From: Gibbula magus | Lineage: Eukaryota; Mollusca; Gastropoda; Trochida; Trochidae | Assembly: GCA_936450465.1 (NCBI GenBank) | Contig: OW388294.1 | Location: forward strand, 69,970,075 to 70,034,074 | Length of the DNA stretch: 64,000 nucleotides | Direction of reading: 5' to 3' | In this document: piece by piece, positions 14,301 to 26,300 of the stretch | Layout: each line of letters opens with the position of its first letter | Position numbering within the stretch: position 1 is the stretch's first letter | Program-made: the position numbers and the translations under genes | Notes under the pieces: generated by a model | Databases searched by the model: none | Told to the model about the DNA's origin: nothing | The model's input: only the letters and a program-made list of their open reading frames with translations

Positions 14301-17300
14301 GTTCTTGCCATCTTTTTTGTCTGTTAGAACTATTGGATCTATTTATAATTTTTCATTCATTCTCTGATTCCATGTCTATTTCATGTTTCAGCGATCAACC
14401 CGAATGGACGAGACATCACCGTAGATTTCCCGCAGCAGGCACATTGGACTGGTGTCATTGACGAGATGGAGCTCGTACCTAGCACCCATCCCAGAATCTC
14501 GTCAGTATACCTATCTAGTGGTCTTTCATCCTTTATCCTTTATATATACTGTCATGTTTCAGTGTAGATCAGTGTTGCATCTAGGCAGCGTAATTGCGTA
14601 ATTTACGCAGTTTTATTAACTAAAACGCATTTTCTATTTTCCATGCGTCATATGTTACGCAAAATTATCCACATGTACGCATTTCTCTAGTAAGCAAGCG
14701 TAAAAATAATTGTTTTCATTAAAATATACTCATGAGGTCGGCAAAGAACAAATTAAAAACTCGCGTAAATTGGGAAAACCATGTCTAAATTTAGAACTGA
14801 ATTTCGCTTCACAGCCATGATTGACAGTAACTGCTGTTGTGATTGGTTGAAAAATGAAACATCATTAGGTTCTAGTACTACAGCCATACCGATTGGTTGA
14901 AAAGTGTCACGTGACAATAGTGGCATGTCAATCGCTTGACATGACATCCGTGCCGAACTACAAAGTTTTGAGGGGTTAAATTTGAAGTTTTTTACACATT
15001 GTTTAGCCAAATGGACAATCGTAGCGATGTCTCAATAAAAATGAAAACGGATTACCGACTTTTTCATGAACGTTTCTGTGAGTAACACTGACGATATTGA
15101 TGATTTTGGAAATGCTAATGATGAAACAGTGACGATAGAAACTGAAATTGTAACTGAAAATCGTATCAATCTTGAAGAGCGAGATGAACATTTTGATCCA
15201 AACGAAAACGTCTCCATATTGACAAACCATTGAAGCGTAATGTAATACAAAAATTTTGTCAGCGTTGGTTAGATGAATTTAAGTGGTTGGATTACAACAA
15301 CGACACCGGTCATGTCGTGCAAAGTGTGTATGCAATCACATGTTAAAGTTTTCAAGTTTTCTAAATGTGGTAAGTCAATTTTTCATCATTTTTATAGCTT
15401 TCAGACCACTGCTTCTGTGTTTTACTCAAACTACTCAGATGATACCCACATTTTTGATGATGGTGGGTTGCATGACCCATGTTTAGGTAAACCTAGATGC
15501 AACACTGTGTAGATGCTAACACCGTTATCAAACAAATGATGATTTGCCTGATAATGGTGTCTTCTACAATGAAACATTGCACTCCTGAAATAAAGAAGTT
15601 GTAAACCAAAAGAACTTGTTTCTCTCCCTGGTAAATAGCAAAAAAATTGTTTTCAAATATTTTGTTTGCATGAACTGTCACTCAGAGGTATCTTTTCAAT
15701 GTCTTGTTAAGTCCATATCATACATAAGCTTGTTTTTATCCCCCGCCGCGCATTTAGCGCGAAGCGGGGGATATACTATTCGGCTGCGTCCGTCCGTCCG
15801 TACGAAATGTAATAACTCAAATACTATTCACTCGATTCTTTTCATATTTTGCATATGGGTTCATCATAGCAAGAGTAATGTTCCTACAGAGGTTTGTGAC
15901 CTTGACCTTCATTTCAAGGTCACAATGAGACTTTGTCATTTTACCCTTGTCAGCGGGATATCTCAATAACCATTTGCTTGATTCTCTTCATATTTTACAC
16001 ATAGCTTCTCCAAGGGAAGACGACGGGCTGATTAGATTTTGGTGACCTTGACATTATTTTCAAGGTCACAGCGGAACTTTGAATTTTTCGACATGTTAAT
16101 GTACATGTAAAGCTTGTCAGCGAGATATCTCAAGAACCATTCTCCGGAATTCCATCCTTTCTTACTTAGAGCACCTTCTAGGGAAGATGACGGGCTGATT
16201 TGATTTTGGTGACCTTGACATTATTTTCAAGGTCACAGCGGAACTTTGAATTTTTTGACATGTTAATGTACATGTAAAGCTTGTCAGCAGGGTATCTCAA
16301 GAACCATTCACCGAAATTCCATCATTTCTTACACAAAGCACTTTCTAGGGAAGACGACGGGCTGATTAGATTTTGGTGACCTTGACATTATTTTCAAGGT
16401 CACAGCGGAACTTTGAATTTTTTGACATGTTAATGTACATATAAAGGTTGTCAGCGGGATATCTCAAGAACCATTCACCGGAATTCCATCATATCTTATA
16501 TAATGCACCTCCTAGGGAAGACAAAGGGCTGATTAGATTTTGGTGACCTTGAAATTTTTCTCAAGGTCACAGTGGAACTTTGACTTTTTAGACATGTTTG
16601 ACAGTCGATTTTGCTGATCTTGACATTATTTTTAAATTTTGAAGTATTAATTTGCGGCGGGGGATCATGTCACCTTAGTGACAACTACTTGTTGTAAATG
16701 AACCATCACTCAAGGTCACCAAGCATATCAGTAAAATTTCATGAGATTGTATACTCATATTGTGAATTATCCCGAATGTTTCCAGTTGCAACGGATGTCA
16801 GATATCTCCCCTGACCGGACCGAGATACAAGTGTAAGATCTGTGACGACTTTGACTTCTGTGAGAACTGTTTCCGTAGCACCAAGAGTCATAAACATCCC
16901 TTCAACCGCATCACAGAACCAGGTATGGGTCGGATATTAATCTTGCTTGTCTCTAAGGTATGATACTAACAGTGTCATGGTATTACAAACACGAGGTAAC
17001 TCTCTGTTATTAAGGATGACTCCGTATAGATGCACGATCATTTAACTCATTCCGTTATATTGGTACGAGACAAATGTGAGACTGTGCATACTCAGACTCG
17101 TATTGGACCAGTTTGTTTCATGTTGACAAAATTTTTCCATATTGGTCCCATTGTAGACTCATATGATCGACACAAATACTGTACATGTGACACGATTGAT
17201 AATTAATTTATACACTTTAAAACAAATAACACATCTACTCCCAGGTGGCGAGCCAGTGTATATCGGCAAGCCAGGAAAGCAGCATCGAGTGACTCCGCGG

Positions 17301-20300
17301 GTAGCGAACGGGTCGCTAGTTGACAACTGGCACATGTGTGTGAAGAACATCCATGTGTCGTCCCGGGAGAATCAGTCTGCCAAACTCATCGACGGCAACA
17401 GCGGGTGCTGGCAGAGCTCCGGGTCTCAGGGCAAGGTGAGGATTTTCAGTGTAGATTTATTTTGATTTTTCTTTCCTTTTCATATATTTGTGAAACTATG
17501 CATGAAAATGTATGAAAAAATAATTTAAATTTTATTTACTGCCTCAGGTAATGAGCAAAAGAATTAGTTCAATAAATTTGTGCAAGAGATAATAATTGAA
17601 TATTAATTGAATCACACTCCACTCCTTCCTCTCTAGCACTGGATCCGCCTGGAGGTTCAGCCCGACATCCTGATCAACCGCCTGTACATGCGTGTGGACC
17701 CAAGTGACTCAAGCTACATGCCCTCGATGGTGGTGCTGATGGGTGGGGAGAGTCTCCACAACATGAAGGAGATTCGCACCATACACATCACCTCCACCGA
17801 CACCATGGTCACACTCCTACAGGACATCACGGAGGTGAGGCTCCCGTATGATGTTTTAAGAAAAATAACAATTTATTGTCCTCATTACAATGTGAACTCG
17901 GGAATTCTTTGTATGCCCATGGCACCTGGCAGCCACAGTTCAGTGCCAGTTTAAGCATTGTTCTGTCCTTATCATGCTGAGTGCCAAGCAAGGAAGCAAC
18001 AACTCCTATCTTTTAACAGTCTGATTAAAATCGCGGTTTTCAGTGGAATAAAAATTGCAAAAAAGTGCATCTACCGGGATACGAACTCATATGAGTCGTA
18101 GGTTCCACGCCAAACCGTCTGATTACAGCCCATAGACTCGCGTGTTCGAGCGCAATTCAGGTAGCCAATCAAAAGATGCCCAACAAATGCTTTCGGTGCG
18201 AGAAGCTAGGGGCAGATAACTCTAAACAGCTATCCTTTTGTCTGTTCCGAATGCTTTCAAAACAGCGACCGTTTAAATACTATGATGTGATTGGTCAGCT
18301 ATTTGACTGGGCTTTGGCTGCGCTAAACTGGTTCGGAACACATGCCTATACGGGGTGTTCTCAGACCTTGTCGCGAGGAATCTACAGAACCTGTTCGTAT
18401 CCCGGTAGATATATTAGTTTGCAAATTTTATTCCTCAGAACAAGGTCGATTTTAATCAGACTGATTTTTAAACGTCGTTTTGGTTTGACACTGCCGGGAA
18501 TCGAACCCCGACCTTCCGGATGATGAGCGGACACTCTACCAACTGAGCTACATTCTCGGTTAATCCTTGATCTGCAGAAGTCATTGAATGAAATCCTTTC
18601 AAATGGCTTGTCAACTGAGTAACATCAAGCTGCTGGTCTTTCGTTGTTATGTTAACAATTTTCCTAATGAATTAATTAGTTCTAAATCTTTCCTTAGTTG
18701 TTTGTCATACCCTAATTATAATTGTCAAACTAGTATAATTCTGTGTTGGATTAAGGGTTGAATTATCATAGGACCACCCACTTTTAATCAGAATTAATAA
18801 TATCTATGAAAATCACAACTCTTTTCTGATAATCTATTGTTAGATATGTATACTGAGCAAATGTCATCAATTAACTATACTTCCCATAATGTCAGACAAA
18901 AATTTTAATGAACCTGTAGAGGTCCTACAGGTTTTGAAAAGAATCTTCTGTGAGGTACCTTTTGGAAATTCATCTTCAAATGAATATAACATGTACAATA
19001 GTTGTAACGTAATTTCCAACAAATATAAAGTTACTTACCGGTACCTAGACTGAAAGCCAACTGTCAAGTCCTGTCAGATAGAAATTGACATCCATCAGTA
19101 CCTGAGTTTCAGAATCTAAGTATTTGATCTTTGTCTCACAATTAAATTAATGTAAAACACATCCTATCTCTCTGCCACAGTACTACCGCCTGATAGAGAT
19201 CGACATCCGCCAGTGCCGCAGCAGTGGTATTGACTGCAAGGTCCACGGACTACAGATCGTTGGACGACACAGATCAGAGGAAGAAGATTCCGCGGCTAGT
19301 TTCTCGTTCCTTGCGTCGGATAAAGAGGACGATGACGACCGACCTGTGACTCAACCGGGCAGGAAGAAGCTGAGAGCGCTTGGCTCTAAGGATATCCAGA
19401 CTCACGTGTTTGTGTGGGGACTCAACGACAAGGATCAGCTGGGTGGACCCAAGGGCTCTAAGGTGCATATATAATGTATATAATAATCTATTTTCATGAT
19501 CTTTGTGACAAATGTTCCCAGGTTATTAACATTCAATCAGACAGACTTTATTTTCAAAACTGTTACCTCTCAAGAACCCAGTTAATTTGATTTTATTTAA
19601 TCTTATAAACTGTTTTGATAGAATTGAACAATTCACGGGAACAGATAAATAGAAAATTCTAAACGATGTTCTGTTTAATAACATATTTATGAAACGAGCG
19701 AGTGGTTTGTATTTAACGAGCGAAAGCGAATTAAATACAAATACAACCTCACAAGTTTCATAAATATGTTATTAAACGGGAACAAGGTTAGTATTTTATT
19801 CATTACTCACTGATTTAAATCTCACATAATTTCACCAACTCGTCGACAAATGGAACACATTCCATTGTGACCGCAGTGCTAATATTGTGCATCATATTTA
19901 TGCCATTATGACGTCACGCCAATGGGCAGCACGCGATGTTATGTGTAATAACATTGAAGACTTATTCAACGATATCTTCAACGGGCGAGTAATGAATTGT
20001 ATTTTATGGCATGTAATTAGATATTAGATATTAATATATTTTGTCACAAATGTAAGCAAGCCTCTGTAGAATTCTTCATAGTACATTTTATACTTTATAT
20101 GTTGTTTGTTTGTCAGATCAAGATGCCGATGCTGAATGAGAGTCTATCGGGAGTGAAGTGTGTCCAGATAGCGGGCGGCTCAAAGAGTCTTTTCTGTGGT
20201 CAGTACCTTAGTCTCTTCTTCACGATGAATTTTACTTATTCTATCACAAATCTCTATCTTATGATGTGAATTACTTTGTCTTACTGTCACAAGAAACCAT

Positions 20301-23300
20301 AACCCATACAGCAAGGCTTTCAAACAAATGCCAAGGGTCCAAGGCTCAGTCTTTGGTGCTATCAGTTTTTTTATAACTCTGTACTGGTCCACAAGAAGGG
20401 CTGCCCAACTAATGCCAAGGCTCTGGGACTGAGTTGTCTGTGCTCTCAGTTGTTTATAACATCTCTGTACTGGTCCACAGTAACCCAAGACGGGAAGGTG
20501 TATGCATGTGGAGAGGCGACGAACGGCCGACTGGGTCTGGGACTGAGTGCAGGGAACGTGTCCGTCCCGCGTATGATCGGATCTCTCAGCCAGTACCACA
20601 TCAAGAAGGTCGCTGTTCACTCAGGTAACTACTTGTACTTCAAATGAATCAATATTTTGTCCAAATGATTGATGAAATTCCAATGACCATTCTTTGTCAG
20701 CATAAGTGTAATGCAAAATGTGAAAAGGCTGATCACAGAAGAGATTTTCAATATTCCTTTGCATGCTTGTCACACAATTTTCCATGTTGTCTGTCTTTTA
20801 CATATTGGCCAATTATTTTAATTATTACTATTTGTGATTCTTGTGTTGTAAATTCCTGTAAAAAATGTTCTTCAGACAAAGTAAATTGTTACTAAGTAAA
20901 TCACCATTATGATGATCTAAAACCACTGTACGATGTGCAGGAGGGAGACATGCAATGGCGCTGACGGTCGATGGGAAGGTTTTCTCCTGGGGCGAGGGTG
21001 ATGACGGCAAACTTGGACATTCCAGCAGAATGTAAGTATAAATGTTTTATATTTAATGAGAAAGTATTAAATCATCAGTTCTAAGAGAGAATCATACAAA
21101 TTTTGAAAACCTGATACCATATATTTTGTATACTGAAAATCTTGACCCCAGTTTCATCTTCTTCAATGCGAATTTCATCAGACTGTCTTCCTCCATTAGA
21201 ATAATTAAAAAAATTTAAAAATATTTCAAACATTATTTGCATATTACAAGCTTAAAAGATTATTTGGTATGTATTCAGGAACTGTGATACCCCCAAGTTG
21301 ATAGAGGCGCTGAAGTCGAAGCGTGTGAGAGACATATCGTGTGGCAGTTCTCACAGTGCGGCGATCATCTCTAACGGAGACCTCTACACCTGGGGGCTCG
21401 GGGACTACGGACGTCTCGGACACGCGGACAACACAACTCAGCTGAAACCTAAACAGGTCCTTCATTTTGGAACTTTACTTCTACGTAATGTACATTAATC
21501 AATTCTTTTTCAGAAGGGATCCTCCTTGGGGTACATATAGCATAAAAATCCTAATTTTTAACTTGATGACAGGTTGTAACTTAATTTTTAAAAATAACAG
21601 TAAAAATAAGTTCAAAAAACACAAAATAAGTGTTTTCCGAACGTGTGACCACCCTGTGTAGAGCCCCATCCCAGTGCAAACCAAGGGATGTAACTCTAAT
21701 CTCGCCACTTATCAATCTGTCATCGAGCAAGCAAGACGTTCTTCTGCTCCGAAAGTTTTTGACTTTGAAATAAGTTTCCACTTGAGAAAATGGACAAGAC
21801 AAAGAGTACTGTATGTGTGGTAACCCCTTTTTATTCGTAGAGGCGAATGTTTAGGTTACTTATATGGTTTTTGTCGCGTTGTAACTTCGTTTTTCAATTC
21901 GCACGTGCTTCGAATTGAACGAGTAATGGCGGATGGAAAACGCTCAAAATGGCGGATCTCAAACAAAATGCAATGTGTTAGTACTTTGCTATTCTTGTAT
22001 TGAGATTTGATTGTTTTGAAGGTTCTTTATCGTGCTTCGCATTGTAGGGCAGCACTTTACTGACGAGGATTTCTCCCTGTTTGAATTTTTTCATTCTCGG
22101 GGTCATCGTCTCAGTCGGCAAGCATGTACTAGGAATATTCATGCTTTATTTCTTTCAGTGGCTTACTATTCATTACTTGCCTAGTGCTTAGTTATTATAG
22201 TATCGCCTCTGCGTTTTGTTTGTATGATGCACATTTATGAAACATAAACATTGCACTTACACACATGCACACCCCTAAACATTCTGTGTTTGACTTGCAG
22301 TCTTTCACCGAATGTGTGGGGTGCAAGACCCGCATTCCCCCTGCCGACAAGCATAACAGGTGTCTGCCTTGTCTTGTCGAGGATGAGCACGACGACACCA
22401 CCTGTAAGCTGTGCATCGCTTTCACCCCGAGGGCCAAGAAGGAGCGAGGTATCGACATGCTCTTCTATAGGAACCTGCAGAAGGCAGGGCAGGAAATTAA
22501 AGGTGCTATCCCCCCCTCTAAAGAAAAGAGGAGTAAGGGCAAGGGTAAGGGTAAGAAGGTGCACTCCCCTCCTATCCCCTCTTCCTCATCGGATGAGGTG
22601 GATATGGAGGTGGGGTCACCTGCTGCGGGGGGTTCTACGCCCCCTCCAGTTCTTTCACCTCAAGCACACTTGCATGTTCCTAAACCTAAATCTAACACTA
22701 ACCCTAATCTGGACGCGGCAGCTATCACTGCCATAATCCAGGGGCAGATGACGGGGATGGTGGGGACGATGATGGCTCAGCTCCGTAAGGAGTTGACCGT
22801 CGTCGCCCTGCCGGACCCTGATGTCCGAGGGTCAACCGGCACTCGTGCGGGTAATGACCTCGGGGGCACTACTGAACCGGGCGCAGGCCCCGGCAAGGTA
22901 GTGGCTCCCGACGCAGGCATCCGAGAGACTGCTCCGGCTCTGCCTCGTACGCAAGTAACCAAAGCCCCCTCGTCGGTGCAAGGTACTCCGGTGCCGAGCA
23001 CGTCGAGGGGCACAGGTAACCCCAAGGCCACGGTCACCGGTGCTTCGGCGCCGGTGCAGTCGCAGCCCCGGGGACCGGCTCCGGTCGGGGAACGAGCGCC
23101 GGTGAGCAGCGCTGGGTTCCGCATCCCTCTCAAACGGACAATCCGAGATCGGGCTTCGGACACCGGGTCACAGCTTAGTGGCTCCGGTGCCGGGGATCCG
23201 GAGGAGGAGGACTCCGACTATTCAGAGGAGGAGGATGAGGAATCCGGCCGTGCTGTCTCGCTCGCCGAGCTTCTGAAGGAGACGCGTGACCGAATAGCGA

Positions 23301-26300
23301 TCGCTATCCCGCAGACGCTCGTTCCCGTCCCGGAGCAGGTCACCGAGGAGTTCCGGCTTCCGGGGGAGGCTTTTGCTCCCAGCAAGCCTCCGGCGACCAG
23401 GCTCCGCATCATCGACAGCTTGTTGGTTGAGGCGATCAATCCTCTTCTATCTGGTGCCCGTACGAAGGCTGATTTGCCTGAACTCAACAAGAGGTACCAG
23501 TTGGGAGAGGATGGTCTCTTCGACCTTCCGGTTGTGGACGAATGCGTCCTGACCTCCGTCACCCTGTCCGGCGCTCAGGCGCAGCCTTCTGTAGGCAAAC
23601 AGGGCCGGCGACTGCCTCCATTTCTGTCACAGGCTGCCATGTTGAAGGCCGAGTTCCGTGCCCATGAGGACACATACCGGAACGGAGCCCAACAACTAAG
23701 GGTAGCAGTACACGGGGCCTACCTTGCTGCTATGCAGGCTAAGGACCTGGCAGAAGTGCAGGAACTGGGCACCAAGGTGTCCACGTTCCAGAAGCAGTTG
23801 GCGGAGGTATCGAGTTATCTGGCTCGGGACTCAATCAGGAGTGCCTCGAGTCAGATGATGGGCGCAGTCATGGGGATGCGCCGGCTGTGGCTAGCAACAT
23901 CAAAGTATTCGCAGTCCACACGCCTCACCTTGCAGAACCTGCCATTCAGGTTGGGGTCCACCCTCTTCCCTGGATCGCAGGCCGTAGTCAAGGAAGCCGC
24001 TGAGCAGAAGGTTGCCTTCGAGGACTCCAAGGTGCTCCTCGAGGAACCAGCTCCGCAAGAAAAGCGTGTGCGGCCTTCCCCCCTTGATGGCCTATACCCC
24101 ACGCCGGGGGGTTCGGGTCAAGCTTCTTGGAATGGCCCTATGGGCAACAAGAAGAGATTCAAGGGGAAGGGAAAGAAAGGGCACTTCCGTGGGGGCCAAA
24201 AGGGCCAGCGGAATTTTCGGAACCGAGGCAAGCAAAACAAGCAAACCTAGGTTCTCCGAAGCCCGTGTTACCACCCAAAAGTCCAGCAGCTCGAATGCTG
24301 CCGGAGACGGGGGTACACTGTCTTTCCAAAGATCTTCCAGTGGGGGGCAGACTATCTCACTTCGTCTCAGAGTGGGAGAAAGTCACCTCGAATACCTGGG
24401 TCCTGTCCACACTCAGGGAGGGCCACTTACCACTTTGGAAGTACGACCCACCGACTTTCTCCGGGATACGGCACACGAAGGTGCCCGAGTTGCCCGAGAA
24501 GGCGGAAGTCCTTCGTGCCGAGGTGCAAGCTTTAATAGACAAAGCAGCCATCGAGGTAGTTCCGAAGGGTCAGGAAGAGAGCGGTTATTACTCGACCTAC
24601 TTCCTGGTGCCCAAGAAGGACGGAGGGTTCAGACCGATTCTCAATCTGAAATATTTGAATCGCAGTCTACAGGTTCCAACGTTCAAGATGGAAACCTTGA
24701 GATCGGTCATAGCGTCAGTAGAGACGGGAGATTGGCTGTCGTCAATAGATCTCAAAGATGCTTATCTCCATGTTCCAATGCACCCCGACTTCAAGGAGTT
24801 TCTTCGGTTCTCTTTCGACGGGACGTGCTACCAATTCCGGGTGTTACCCTTCGGCATTTCGACTGCTCCGAGGGTATTCACCAAGTTGATGTTGGTGCCG
24901 GCACAGGCCGCCAGGTCGCAGGGCAGGTGTTGTCATCCGTACCTGGACGACTGGCTGATCAGAGCCTTGTCTCGAGAACTAAATCAGGAGGCCACCCAGC
25001 AGGTGTTAGACATCTTGCTCAAGCTGGGTTGGATCATCAACCTGAAGAAGTCAGACATAGCGCCCAGGCAGGACCTGGTCTTCCTGGGCGCAAGGTTCGA
25101 TACGGCCTCCGGTTCCGTGTCCCTGGCCCCGGATCGGGTGTCCAGAGTGATCGGGGCAGTCCACTTGTTCCTTCAATCGCCGACCCACACAGCCAGGACT
25201 TGGCTGCAGTTGTTGGGTCACATGGCGGCGACAGTGGACGTGGTTTGGAGAGCTCGCTTGAGTATGAGACCGGTTCAGCAAGCGCTGGCACGAATGTGGT
25301 CACACTCGGACAGCTTCGAGAAGGTTCTAACCACGCCGGTTTGGGTGCTCGAGCACCTTCGGTGGTGGGTTGTCGAGAGCAACCTTCTCAAGGGTCTTCC
25401 GCTAGAGCTTCCAACGCCTTCGGTCACCATCCAGACAGACGCCTCCCTATCAGGCTGGGGGGGGGTCCTGGACGACCTGACAGCCTCGGGCCTTTGGTCA
25501 CAGGAGGAGTCGAAATTGCACATCAACGTGCTAGAGCTCAGAGCAGTTCGACGTGTGTTCGAGTGCTTCAAGGAGCGGATCAGGGGGCTTGTGGTTCGTC
25601 TAGAAATGGACAACCAGACAGCCATATCCTACATTCTGAAACAGGGCGGCACAGTGTCTCCATCTCTCCTTCAGGAGTCGTGGCAGTTCCTACTGTGGTG
25701 CGACCAGTTCAGCATTCAGGTGGTTCCTGTTTATCTCCCGGGAGTGGACAACGTCCGTGCGGACGCTTTGTCTCGGCGCATCCTAACACCTCACGAGTGG
25801 ATGCTCGACCGGGGGATATTCGGAACTATCTCCCTGTTGTTCGGGTCGTTCTAGGTGGATCTGTTTGCGTCAGGGATGACGAATCAGATACCTGTGTTCT
25901 GCTCCAGAATACCAGATCCAAGGGCTCTAGCCAGAGACGCCTTCGCGATCGACTGGTCGGACAGAGTACTGTGGGCGTTCCCTCCAGTGCCTCTGATCCC
26001 CAGGGTTCTTTCTCAGTTGACCATTCAACCAGCTCGCCTCCTAGTGCTTGTGGCACCACTTTGGTCGGCTCAGAGTTGGTTCCCGTCCGTTCTCAGGTTT
26101 CTAGTGCAGCCTCCTGTACTGTTACCCTCGAGACGAGACATACTATTTCAGGAAGGGGCACCACACCCGAATCCCAGGATTCAGTGGGTGGCTTGGCCAC
26201 TGTCCGGAATCGCCTCCAGGAGAGCGGTATTCCTGCACGAGTTGCAGACACAATACTGGCTTCGAGGAGGGATTCGACAAACCTTCAATATGAAGATCGA

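Noticed and set aside
18489..18560. Functional tRNA gene
   Set aside because: A and B boxes are good, but mismatches in acceptor and anticodon stems and an unsuitable anticodon loop favour a pseudogene or SINE head.
24012..26165. First 700 codons of the long plus-strand frame starting at 24012
   Set aside because: Shadow of the RT/RNase H gene in another frame; Ser/Gly/Arg-rich composition and no motifs. Only its end (from about 26169) is the real recombinase.
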